DNA of 64,000 nucleotides from Sisyra terminalis (taxonomy: Eukaryota; Arthropoda; Insecta; Neuroptera; Sisyridae). Where the stretch lies: the NCBI GenBank assembly GCA_958496175.1, contig OY292275.1:11222001-11286000 (forward strand), written 5' to 3'. The translations under genes and the position numbers were made by a program. Below, one piece after another: positions 1-10,599 of this stretch (position 1 is its first letter; every line of letters starts with the position of its first letter). Below the pieces are notes generated by a model. The model ran no database searches, had not been told where the DNA came from, and saw only the letters and a list, made by a program, of their open reading frames with translations.

Positions 1-800
1 TGGAAATCTTAGTGCTTTGAGAGGTTTTAAAAAATTAAAAATGACGATATTGAAGTGGAAAACGAAGAACGTGGAAAACCGTCGAAAAAAGTTGAAAACA
101 TCGAATTGTACGAGCTTTTGTATGAAAATGGGAGTCAAATGAAAGAACAACTTGTGATAGTAGATTTAAACCGAGCTTTATCGCGAAAAACGGCCAGCAT
201 ATCAAAATAGGTCATACAAAGTGCTATTGCTGCATGGTAATTCCTCTGGCCACACCGAAAAACGAGAGGATATGATTGAGGCATAAACTTTTGAAATACT
301 AAAATTTTGAATCTCGTCCATGATTTAATAATTTATAAGTTTTTATCTTAGGAGTTTGGACTTTATAAAATGAAAAGTTTACAAATAAAATATTTTTAGT
401 TGGCCTGAAGAAGTAGAAATAAAGTCGGCGAAATGTTGCAATTTTTATAATTGAAAATTTTCGTTTTATAAAGTCCAAACTCCTAAGATAAAAACTTATT
501 AATTTGGAAATTTTTTCACATGCGGCATACTTCCCAGACTCCTGAAGATTATTATCCTGAAATTATTATCCTAAAGAATATTATCCTGAAGATTTGCGTC
601 GTTGGGACATCCACAAGTTGAGCAGCATTTTAGATACTTCTTATAAAGATCTACAAAAATGACTCGATATCAAGTTTAGCTCAATAGATGATCATTTTTT
701 TCGGTATGGTATCTACAAATTGTCAAAAAGATAGCAAAAATGAATAGTTAATAAAGGGAATTGTTATAAATAAAATCTGTGTTTTCATAAGAAATAACGA
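1..800 (+). pseudogene. mariner transposase relic A, internally deleted and interrupted
   Basis: Conceptual translation around bases 28-200, across frame shifts, gives a block with FKK, VENEERGKPSKKVEN and ELLYENGSQMKEQL. This matches the N-terminal helix-turn-helix region of mariner transposases (family pattern FKSGDFD, ERSGRP, ALLDEDPCQTQEELA). Near 640-760 a second block, including FFRYGIYKL, matches the mariner C-terminus (KDEQFFRRGIHKLPERW). The catalytic middle between the two blocks is absent, so this is an internally deleted copy. Stop codons are numerous. The window starts inside the element, so its left end is not seen. A foldback at 336-499 lies inside it. The closest relative in the window is relic B at about 24.44-25.0 kb, with the same N- and C-terminal pieces joined. 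The element cannot encode a transposase. Confidence 0.7.
336..499. mobile_element. small foldback element carrying a hammerhead-like core
   Basis: Arms of about 30 bp at 336-370 and 472-499 are near-perfect inverted copies (TTATCTTAGGAGTTTGGACT on the left arm). The loop holds GGCCTGAAGA at 402-411 and GCGAAATGTTGC at 428-439, which resembles the CUGANGA and GAAA core of the repeats near 18 kb and 44.6 kb. The interrupted host is mariner relic A; relic B has no such insert at the matching point, so this is a later insertion. Confidence 0.55.
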
Positions 801-899
801 AAGCTTATTTTTCAGAAAAAAAAACCGGTTTCCTATTAACACATCTAGTACATTATTAGCTGGTAGATTGCACGGTATAATTCATTGATTCATTTATTT

Positions 900-2860
900 A
901 ATTTTTTTACGTCCAATACTATTTCCATGGTACAATAGTCAATTGAAACTACTCACTTTTAATCAAATCTGAAAGAAAAACTCAAGAAAAAAATGTTGAT
1001 TTCAATAATAAAATATCATTTATTTTGCATAGAAATAAAAAAATAATTAAATAATAATATTGTACATATGAAATTTTAATAACTAAATTATATTACTATA
1101 GTCTCGCTTTATCTCTCTGCTCTTATTTTACATATTAAAAAAATTCCTGCCGTTTTTGTCAATGGATTTTCATACAATTAATATTATTTTACTGATTCAA
1201 TCTCACTCATTTCCATTTACATCGAATCTTTTTGCACATATTTTTTTTTCTTTATTTTTTTTTTTGTTGGACAACAGTGATGCCGCATACAATTAGTCCG
1301 CGTTATTGATAGTTTGCCAACAGCCAAATACAATTATTGCATAACACATAGAGACTAGTTTCAATGGAAATAAGCCGGCAGTTAAAATACTTTCATACAG
1401 TAATTAATTATTACAAGTCTCGTACTGATTTTTTTTTTAATTTTCATAATGAGATTTGTTACTTATTTTAATTTCTGTTCCGATTTAAATGGATGGTTTT
1501 GGACATTAATCTTTTTTCTTTTTTGTTCTTGGAAGACATTTGAAACTAAATCTATTTGGACGGTTTTAAATTATCTTAGGTATACAATATGAACTATGGA
1601 GACTCATAACGAGAATTTGTTTCTTTTCGGTAACAGAATTGGACTTAACACTAAATTTGTACATATAAACGCAATACGTCGTAAGACGAATTTCAATATA
1701 AAAATGTTTTATAAAAAATTTCACCTACTCGTTCCAACAAACGTATTGAATAAAAAAAAACAAATAACATATAGTAATGTTTAAAATTTCTACTTTTTCT
1801 AAAAAAGTTTACGTATCCGGCTAATAATTTTTCCGTGCATTAATTTTTTTTCTTCATAAATAAAACGAACAAACATCAACTTATGATACAATCAGTCCAT
1901 TTCAAATGATTTATTTCAAAAAAAAAGTAGGAAAACTATATTTTTATAATCGTATAAGATTTTGTGAATCATTTTGTGAATCATCGTAAAGCAGTTACGG
2001 AGTGATCCAAACTACTTGATGACCACTGAGGAAGATTGCTTGGCAATCGAAATAGGTATCTGGGCGATGCGTCACAAATATTTTTGTTTGAACTTCTGTT
2101 CAAATTTATGTTGGTGGTATGATTTTTATATATTATTATATTAAATTATACTACATAAATTGGACCACAATATATTTTTATAGTCTTCCACCTTTACTTT
2201 ATTGACACTTCAATAGTTTTTGTGTAAAAAATGTCTATAAAAATTAAAGCACAGCCAAATATTTCACAATTAAAAACATTCGTTTTGATAATAAATTAAT
2301 ATATTTATGTATTTTTTCACAGTTTTTCAATCAAATCAAACAAGTTTTCGTTTAGAAAAGAAAATTTGACCAAGTTAAAGCTTTAATCAACTTTTATATG
2401 TTTTGAGAAAAATATTTTTTTAGGTGTCAAATTAGTGTTATATATGGTAAGTTATAAGAGTAAAAAAAATCGAAATGAGTCAAAAACCTTTTTTGATTTG
2501 AAAGAAAAATGTAAAAACGGAAGACAAGTCGAGAGTAAATACTCTCGAAATTTATTTCTTTGTTATTCTTAAAGGTAAGTTTAATGTAAACGAGGTTTGG
2601 TAAGAATCTATTGATTATCAATAAATTGTTTTTTTTATAACGAGTATCGATAAAAAATGGTAATGTCATTATGAAATCGTAACAAATAGTGTTTGTGCGT
2701 TTTACGTTAAAAAAAATATTTGTATCTTATATCGTAAAATATATAAATAATGTCATTTTTTCGTTGCTGAGTAATATCGACAACTATTACAAAAAAATGA
2801 ATTTAAAACAATGTTTATATTATTTAAATACTATAAGTAAATGAACACTTTATGATTGGA
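900..2860. other. A+T-rich intergenic DNA, nothing recognised
   Basis: The stretch is dominated by A and T runs. Short open frames (for example 1596-1784 plus and 2427-2669 minus) are A+T-biased in composition, lack domain motifs and lie among stops in all frames, so they are not called as genes. No tandem repeat or inverted repeat longer than about 20 bp was noticed. Confidence 0.5.
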
Positions 2861-2864
2861 TGTA

Positions 2865-3120
2865 ACACAGCCGTTCCAGAGATCGGGTGTGCGAACAGAC
2901 AATAAAAGGCTAGGTGACCAGAATCTCAAATTGTAGGACAAGGCTACCTCCGCAGGCGGTAGCAGGCAACATTTTTCAAATGTCTACAACATACCGCACA
3001 TGACTCATCGTAGGAAGTGTAAAACTCCTACTCTGGCCATACAAACGTGAGGAACTTGAGGACACAGCTGCGAAGCTTCAGCCGCAAGCTTCCCAGTCGG
3101 AAAAACGGTTCGAGGTCAGT
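2865..3120. other. G+C-rich island downstream of CYP18A1, unidentified
   Basis: Base composition changes abruptly from the surrounding A+T-rich DNA. No long open frame crosses it. On the minus strand one short frame reads VRTPDLWNGC, which loosely recalls the LINE motif R-T-A-R-L-W-N-S found near the end of some non-LTR reverse transcriptases, but this is too short to assign. It could be a degenerate retroelement fragment or a non-coding exon. It lies beyond the first candidate poly(A) signal of CYP18A1. Confidence 0.3.
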
Positions 3121-3175
3121 TTCTATTTTCTTCATTTTAAGTACAGAACCACAAACGAACGAGAAACGTGTCTGC

Positions 3176-3181
3176 TTTATT
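3176..3181 (-). terminator. candidate poly(A) signal of CYP18A1
   Basis: On the minus strand this reads AATAAA, about 260 bases after the CYP18A1 stop codon at 3444-3446. It is the first canonical hexamer noticed downstream, and its distance fits an ordinary insect 3' UTR. In such A+T-rich DNA the hexamer also occurs by chance. Confidence 0.4.
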
Positions 3182-3443
3182 TCTTTGCTCTAATAGTTGA
3201 AAAATGTTAGGAACTACTGTAATGACGACCGTGCTCTTTAAATCATTCAACTGAAGCGATTTTCTTTACGGAGACAAATGGTGAATATGCACGAATCTGC
3301 TAGTCTGCGATTCACTTATACATATATCTAGGTATATAATTTTTTTTTCGTTTCGTTTTGGCAAGAATGAGTATTACTAAAAGGTAAACATTTGTACATA
3401 TTCAGAGTATAAGGGCAGTAGTCGCTAACAGTTCAAAACAGTG

Positions 3444-6400
3444 TCAATGGACACCGATATGTTTCTCCTGTCGCGGCGATGTCACCTCACCGTCGCCAAT
3501 CGGTCGCGACTTAAAACACGCTTTGTACGCCTCTGGAAACAGCGTAATGCCAGTGTTCGCTTTTAAGCTGGGCAAAGTGCTGCCTTCCGGTATCGAAATG
3601 TGAAACGAGTGGACCAACGACGAGAAAAACAAAAACAATTCCATGCGGGCGAGAATGTCACCCAAACACATTCGCCGTCCAACACCGAAAGGTAAAAAGT
3701 AATCGGGTTTAACCACTTTACCTTCTGAATCGATAAATCGCATCGGATTGAACCGCTCCGGCTCGTCCCACAAATTGGGGTCCATGTGCACCGAATGCAG
3801 GAACGGCCGCACGTGAGTGTTCTGAGGAATCAAGTACCCGTTCACGTGCACATCTCTGTAAACAAAAGAAAAATAAATTAGAAAAGTTTCCGGAGGGAAA
3901 GTAAGACTTGATTTTGACCAAAAATTACACCTAATTTAGGTCTCCAAAAAATAAGATTTTCATAAGTTAAGTGCTTGAAATATTTAAGAGTCAACTTAAA
4001 GCTCAATATGATGGCATACCAAACTCCCTAATACTATAGCATCCTGTCTAAATTCCCTCTAAAGTATAAACAGCACCTTTTCCTTCCTAAAAGATATCCA
4101 ACCCCTTGAATTCTAAGTCATTGATGGCCCAGTAGTTAGAAAATGATTATATTTTTTTTAATATCTACTTGAATCTCAAAAACCGTAACTGGACAAAACA
4201 GAACAACAATAATATAGCTCCAAGTATGCATGGTCTTGTAAACAAAAACAACAATAAAAATCCCCGTTATCCTACTGAATAAAAGGTGTTGAAAAAAAAT
4301 CATGATTATCCTCAAAGTTTGAACTTTTTCTGTATAAAATTACATCAAAATTCATTGATTTAACCGTAAAAATCTGGCAAACTGAGTAAATGTAAATCAT
4401 TTTTATGGATCTTCTTTACGTCCGCATTGAAAATGTTTGAAAGTTTGAATACATCATGGAGCAATTATTTCAATAAAATTTAAGTTGAAGGGAAAGCTTT
4501 CTGGAGGTCAATATAACCAGAAAATCCTAAACTGTTTGGTCTTGGTCTACCAATTTTTGAATTAAAAAAAACCAAAAGTTACTTACTTTGTTGGTGAGTG
4601 TTCGGTTCCCAAGGGTACGATGCTGGATATCCTCATGACTTCATAAAGTGTCGCTTCGGTGATTGGTAAGTATGACATATCTTCCAACTTGGGAAGACGA
4701 TGACGTCCCACGACTGAATCCAGCTCTTCTTGCACCGCCCGCAAAGCATCTGGATGGTGCACCATATACAGTATGGCAAACTGTAACGTATTCTTGATCG
4801 TTTCCATTCCAGCCGTAAATAAATCGGCGATCACCTGTTGAATTTGGCGATCTAAATCAAACAAAAAAAAGGTAATTTAAAATTTTTGATTAATTTTTTT
4901 TTTTTTTTTTTGGACTTACCAGGATTTTTTCCGTCGAACAGATATTCGTCGGTTCCGTTTTCCTTGGCTTTTTGAATTTCGAACAAGTAGGTGTCGATTA
5001 GGTCTCGAATACGAGCCGGGTCGAAAGTTCTGCGGTGCTCTTCGACTTGCTCCTGGAAGAATTGCGCCATTTCTTCGCGATTCTATCAGGAAAAAAATCG
5101 TAAATTAAAAAACATTGTTTCTTCACTTGGGTTAAATTTTCGGCTTACCTGATCGAGTTTTTTCAAGATTCCCTGAAATTTTGGGAAGTATTGTAATACA
5201 GGAAGACAAGTGGCGTAGGTCATGGATCCCCAAAGGCGAAGACCTTCTTGCGTTAGGGACATGAACCGATTGAATTTGGGATCGTTGTGGCTGAATCGTA
5301 CCGACATTAGCATTTCACAGATTACATTACTAATGCAAACGGAAAGCACTGGACTTGGATCGCATGGTTTGCCTTCAAAGTTTCGCAAAACACTGAGGAA
5401 ATCATTAACTTCCCCCTGGAAAAAACGAAAAAAAAATTGATAAAAATTCTAAGGGGATTTATGTGGGGTGATCTTACCATGATTTTCTTTTCGATTTGAT
5501 TCTTTCCGGCGCCCAAATATGTGACGCCAAACAAGCGAAGACGGTCATGCAAAAATCGGCGTTGATCTTTCCACAGTTTTCCTTCACTATTGATGATTCC
5601 TATCGACAAGAAAATAAATGCGTTGTAGAAAATACGAAACAATGTTAACTTCATGCAGCAATAAATTAATTTTATTGGAGCGCCGATTAAAATTCCTCAC
5701 ACACATTCGATTCGTTACTTAATAGAATATCATTTTCATCTCATGTTTATTGATAAAGTCGGGACGCCATTTTTTAAAAGAAAAAAAATGAGCATCGAAC
5801 GAAGAACGGAGTAGCGTGCGGTAATTTATATTACCATTCATTGGTGAATGGTAACGAGACAGAAATAGGTAACCTTGAATTTTATAACTTACAAAGAGAC
5901 TTGAATGAAATATACTGTTAAATTAGCTGATAGTATTTCGAGTGAGTAAATTCCATATCTACTGATAACGGTTGGGGTATTATGGTAAGAGTGAGATTTC
6001 ACAATTGATTGCTCAAAAAGATATGGGAGTAAAAAAATATGATTTTTTTTAAATGAAGAAACTAGGTTGCTGATAAGGCAAATCTATTTTTAATGAATCC
6101 AATGTTTGGATTTTTTTTCTTTGAATAGGATTTAATGATTCGGTTTGTTTATTATGTAATGGAGATGGTCCAAGCGTTGGGACTTACCGTATCCGTTGAG
6201 GATATTGTTGAAGGGTCCTTGAGGACGTCCGCTGAATTCTTCTTTTCGGAATGTATCGCGGATCATTTTGTAGTCGGTCATGATGACATGTAGTTGGGAA
6301 CCAACTTGCATCGAATATAGCGAACCGTATTTATCCTTCAGTTGGGCAAATTGTTCGAAAGGGTTTTTATGTCGCCGCATTAGGGGTAACAGTCCGAGCA

Positions 6401-6560
6401 CCGGTAGTCCCCACGGCCCGGGTGGCAGCATTTTTTTGCGCCAAAAAATTTGAATAATCCGCACCACACACAATGCCATGACGAAAATCACCAGCATGGT
6501 GAAGGAGTGGTCCATGGCACGGAAACCTCTCCAGAGATATCGCATCGATACGACAAACAT
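3444..6560 (-). CDS. CYP18A1: cytochrome P450 CYP18A1, 20-hydroxyecdysone 26-hydroxylase (six exons)
   Basis: Minus-strand exons read from splice signals: 6560-6188, 5599-5478, 5415-5149, 5082-4920, 4851-4587 and 3855-3444. All introns are GT-AG (588, 62, 66, 68 and 731 bp). The joined frame is 533 codons plus TGA, close to the roughly 540 residues usual for CYP18A1. Landmarks: hydrophobic anchor about residues 20-39, proline hinge LPPGPWG at 45-51, helix C WKDQR at 134-138, helix I AGMET at 322-326, ExxR as EVMR at 379-382, PERF at 429-432, and heme loop FGVGRRMCLG at 453-462 with ligand Cys460. The spans PLGTEHS, SVHMDPNLW and LARMELFLFF match CYP18A1 specifically. Known role of the family: an ER membrane enzyme that hydroxylates 20-hydroxyecdysone at C26 and leads to ecdysonoic acids, ending hormone pulses. 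Met at 6560 is used; Met16 and Met22 are alternatives. No defects are seen. Confidence 0.94.
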
Positions 6561-6569
6561 TTTCGATGG

Positions 6570-7260
6570 AAATTAGTCAATTGAAATAGTATAAGAAAGT
6601 CCGTTTGATAGTTGCGAGAAAATTGAAGATTGGAGCAATCTTTTTCTCATAGCACCACTGCACAGAAACCGAAGTTGAGTCCGTTGAGTGTTCTGAGGCG
6701 AGTTGAGTGTTATTTGAGTGATTTAATGTTTTACAATATTGGCGAGGAAGCCAAATGTTAAAGTATTTCGATACTGATGCCTTTTTATAAAGAATGGTGT
6801 AATTCTTGTGGGGGTTAAACTGCACCGCCTTTGCTAGAGTGGTGAATGACGCGCGCACAGGGCCTCAACGGCCGGGCGGAGTTTCCAGCACTGTTTATCC
6901 AATTGAAGTATGCAGTGCCATGTGGATTCTACCGAAGAATACCGTGAGTCAAGTGGATTTTCAGCTAGTCATGCCACTGGCCAAGTTCTGAGTGGTAGCT
7001 GTTCATGTGCGTTCCTGCACTATCGTTCGCGGCGAGAAAATCCCGGTGCTTTTTACGTCTTTTTCCATGGATTTACCAGCGCTAAGTGCTACGGAAACTT
7101 TCAACCCCAAATTCGTGTCCTCGACAAACCAACACTACTCAAATCTATCGCTGTGATTTGTGATTTCCAATTGTGCTTTTCCGACTCTATTTCCTCATCC
7201 TTATCGTCACGTTTTTTCCTTATCGTCTATTTTTTTTCTTTCAAGGACTAATTTTCACAA
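6570..7260. other. upstream region and presumed 5' UTR/promoter of CYP18A1
   Basis: This block is richer in G+C than most of the window. It holds open frames on the plus strand (6806-6991 and 6910-7251) that lack any recognisable domain and run antisense to the presumed CYP18A1 leader; they are treated as chance. Direct repeats of GAGTG-type words occur at about 6680-6720. No canonical ecdysone receptor inverted repeat was found by eye. Confidence 0.4.
6782..6789 (-). promoter_or_regulatory. candidate TATA box of CYP18A1
   Basis: The minus strand reads TATAAAAA followed by GG, about 220 bases before the CYP18A1 start codon. A start site about 30 bases further on (near 6759) would give a leader of about 200 bases. 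It is supported only by the motif and its position; A+T-rich DNA makes false matches likely. Confidence 0.35.
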
Positions 7261-7984
7261 GGTATTTTAATTTTTTAAAAATTTTTTTTTGTCGTTTATC
7301 GACATGAGTATTGAAACGTACAAATTTTTTTTTTATTATTATTAAATAAGGCAAGGTTGGTGAGATGCTCTCTTTTTTCTTGATAGTGATAAGTTATCAT
7401 TTGTCCTAAATAAATATTCAGTGCAATTTTATTGAGATTTTTTTTCTTTTACGTCAAAAAAAAATTATGTTAAAATTTGTAATATTTGAATATTGATAAT
7501 AAAGTTTGATAGATTAATGATACATTTTTTTCTTTCCTTCCTGTTTGCTCCTTTTTTCTTTTTTCTTTTCAGTTGCATCAACGGTTTTAAAACAAAAATT
7601 AATTAATTTTTCACCTTAAATTTTAAAGTGTAGCAATTAAAATTGATTGGTTCCTATTTTATCTTAATCAAATTTTTTGGATTATTATAAGAATATAGAG
7701 GAAAAAGAGTTCAGTGAAATATTATCTAATTGAAACTATAATATAATAAACACTTTGTAAAAAAAAATGGAAAACAAGTAATGAAAAATTTAAGTAATTG
7801 ATAAAGTTTTTTTTCTTTCCTTCCTTTAGGATCCTTTTTTATTTTCAGTTGAATTTTTTTTAAAGATTTTAGCAATTAATATGGATTTATAGATCTACAA
7901 TAAATTTATATTTTCAACAAACTTTGATTGACTATAGTATTGTAAATACATCGGTTTGGGTGTTTTAATTATAATTATGTAAAA

Positions 7985-8625
7985 GACATAAAATAAGGGC
8001 ATTTCATTTAATATCATAATAATTTTGGGACTCATTTAATTTGGTGACAAAATTTTTGTTATTCATTTAATAAAAATTAAATGTATTCTTACGGTAATAT
8101 TTTGAATTAAATCCATGTACCATATAAATGAAAGCTTCTGTTATAAATTTATTATCGGAAAATTATCAGTAGGTAAGTAGGTAGGTACTTAAGAAGATTA
8201 TAAAACCGTTTTATGTAACGATAAGATCAGACATTCTAAAATTGGTTTGTGGTATATAATTAACCTTCCAATAAGCATATGTATGGTTTAGATTAATATA
8301 GCTATGATACGTAAAGCTCAATACCAAAAGCTCATCTGTCTTTGTATATTTGAAATAAAATAAGGGCTTTTCATTTAATATCATAAATAATAATCATAAC
8401 AATCATAATAATAATTTAATATCATAATTTCGGGACTCATTAAATTTGATGATAAAATTAAGTATTCATTTAATAAAAATTAAATATATTCTAACGATAA
8501 TATTTTGAATTAAATCCATCTACCATATAGAAAAACCATTTATTTGGTGTTGACACGTAACGTTTTATCCATACGTAAAGCTCAATACCCAAAGCTCATC
8601 TATCTGTATATTTTTGATGGTTTTA
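7985..8625. repeat. imperfect tandem duplication, about 366-bp unit
   Basis: The words AAATAAGGGC, TTTCATTTAATATCATAAT, GGGACTCAT and TTTTGAATTAAATCCATSTA recur in the same order at about 7.99 kb and 8.36 kb, and each unit ends with a TACGTAAAGCTCAATACC block (8310 and 8573). The copies differ by small insertions of ATAATAATC type. The stretch 7260-7985 before it is plain A+T-rich DNA with long T runs. Confidence 0.6.
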
Positions 8626-8799
8626 ACAATTATTACTATTTTTTTTTTGAATCTTGATCCTCTTTAATTTTATTTGTAACGGAAAAGAGAAATGAAATAC
8701 TAAGATTTGTACATTATTTTCTGAAAAAAAAATTTTTTTTTGCTAAATCAACCAAGGAAAAATGAACTAAAGTTTACGTACTTTTCCTGCCTTTTTAGT

Positions 8800-9290
8800 A
8801 TTAAAATAATTTTTAATTCTTACATTAAGTATTTTGACTAAAAGCGAAGCTCAAAATTCAAAAACCGATTCTGTCTAGAACAAAAAAATCCCTAAGAAAG
8901 ATTAAGGATTTTAAATTTCTATTATTGTAATTACATTATTGCTACACTTATTAGTACTATAGAATTGTGTGTTTTTTAAATTTATGAGAGTATTTCCTAG
9001 TAGGCACTAGAAAAGAAAGCACAATAATAACAATAAAAGCTCTATGTAGCATAAAAATATTTTTTACTCTCCCATTAGGTATTTTGATTAAAAAAAAAGC
9101 TCTAAATTTAAAAAGTCTGCCTAGAACAAAAAAATCCCAAAAGAAGATTAAGAATTGTTAATTTCTATTGTTGTATTTATATTGTTGCTACACTTATTAG
9201 TAATACAGAATGGATTTTTTTAAACTTTTGTAAGTATTTCCAAATAGCGACTGGAAAATAAATAAAGGACTATAATAATAATAAAAGCTC
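8800..9290. repeat. tandem duplication, about 245-bp unit
   Basis: Two units carry the same ordered blocks: GTATTTTGA, CTAGAACAAAAAAATCCC (8874 and 9120), GAAGATTAAG or GAAAGATTAAGG, TTGCTACACTTATTAGTA, GAGTATTTCC or AAGTATTTCC, and ATAATAATAAAAGCTCTA. Divergence is moderate, so the duplication is not recent. No coding potential was seen. Confidence 0.65.
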
Positions 9291-9434
9291 TACCAAGGTT
9301 AATTAAATAAGCGTTGAAATCGTCATTTTTATGAAGAAGTTGATGAAATTTTCAATATGAAAATAGTGACAGTTTAAACTGCGAGACCAAAAAACTTTCC
9401 AATTGGAAAATGGAATAGAATACCAGTGTTTAGT

Positions 9435-9479
9435 GTGGGCCAGTGTTAGACCCACGGATCATAGGTTCGCCATCCTTGC
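9435..9479 (-). mobile_element. hAT-type transposon terminus, relic
   Basis: The minus strand begins CAAGGATGGCGAACCTATGA and continues CCGTGGGTC. This resembles the end of hAT-like elements of the CAGGGATGGCGAACC type. No transposase or opposite end was found next to it, so it is a short relic or one end of a MITE. Confidence 0.4.
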
Positions 9480-9727
9480 TATAAACCAATCTCTAGACAA
9501 CTTAACTAACAGGTTAACAAATGTGAGGAAAATTTACTCATTACTTGAATAAACTATAATCTTTGGATAAAAATTTCATTTTTTTGTGCACAACATTTTA
9601 ATATTAACACCGTTATTAACTTTTGCTATTTTTAAAAATTATATCCAATAATATCACCTTCTATTATGTAAGCTGGAATTAGTATTCTACGGTTATATGT
9701 TTGGGCTATCAATGCTTATATACTTAT

Positions 9728-10592
9728 ACTAGCTGATCCCCGCGACTTCGTCTGCGTAACGTTGGTGTTGATTGTTTTTTTTAAGGTTTGCTCCTTGTAG
9801 TGGTAGTATATGAAAATTTTTATTTTTCTTATTTCTTTTACGAAAAACATAATCATACTTAAAAACCCTATTTTGTCGAATTTAATTTATTAATTTTCAA
9901 AAAATATTTATAAATATCTAAAAAGAGTATGTCTATTGCGTATAGCTACGATAAGTTTACTTACCGGGGACCAAATAATCCATAAATCAATCAGCATCTA
10001 TACATAAATAAAGTCGGTTTAATAATGCCTAAAAAAAGTCGAAACTTATCAAAATACTCGCGTTAAAATAACAGAAGTTAAGGGTCTAGATTTTGAATAT
10101 GAGATAGGAATCTCTTTTAACATCGCTATTAACATCAACTAAGTGTCTTATATATGTATATATAAAGGTTTATATTTCAAAGAGGCAATTTTTTAAACTT
10201 TAAATTAAATTTACAGTGCTTTTTATCAGTTCAACTAAAAATATTTTTACTGATTATTTTCTAACTTTTAATTACCTTTCCAATGATATATAACTCACCT
10301 GTCTAGTGTAAAAAATTCTGTTTTCATCCCTAGGGAATACTTTCCCTTATTATTTTTTTGAAATGATAAGTAGCCTGTAGTCTGTGGGAAATTGTGTTGT
10401 ATATTAATACTAAATTTCATTAAATTCGGCTGTTCCGTTCTTTAGTTAAATCGAGACACACAGACAGACAGACAAAAATTTTAAAAATGTTAAATTTGGA
10501 ATAAGGGCCTCTTGAAACAAATATTTACTCTAAAATTGGGTTCAAAATCGAAATGTACAGACAGATGTAAGCATTTTATATATTAGTATAGA
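9728..10592 (+). repeat. LINE/SINE-like interspersed repeat, copy A
   Basis: It begins CTAGCTGATCCCCGCGACTT, followed by CGTCTGCGTAACG, and ends in ATTAGTATAGAT after a (CAGA)n block near 10463. Copy B at 60.47-61.43 kb shares both ends, including AATTTCATTAAATTCGG and GGAATAAGGGCCTCTTGAAA. The type (CGCGACTTCGTCTGCG head, ACAGACAGACA near the tail, TTAGTATAGAT end) is widespread in insect genomes; its exact class is uncertain from sequence alone. The interior of copy A, about 9.90-10.13 kb, differs from copy B. It does not encode a protein. Confidence 0.65.
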
Positions 10593-10599
10593 TACAATT

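Noticed and set aside
2865..3120. G+C-rich island as a 3' exon of CYP18A1
   Set aside because: CYP18A1 already has its stop at 3444 in the expected place after the heme loop, with a length normal for the family.
5222..5440. Plus-strand frame at 5222-5440
   Set aside because: It is the antisense shadow of CYP18A1 exon 3.
6806..7251. Plus-strand open frames upstream of CYP18A1 that might be a divergent gene
   Set aside because: No domain motif, no spliced partner exons, and the region is better explained as CYP18A1 leader and promoter; the G+C-richness alone lengthens open frames.
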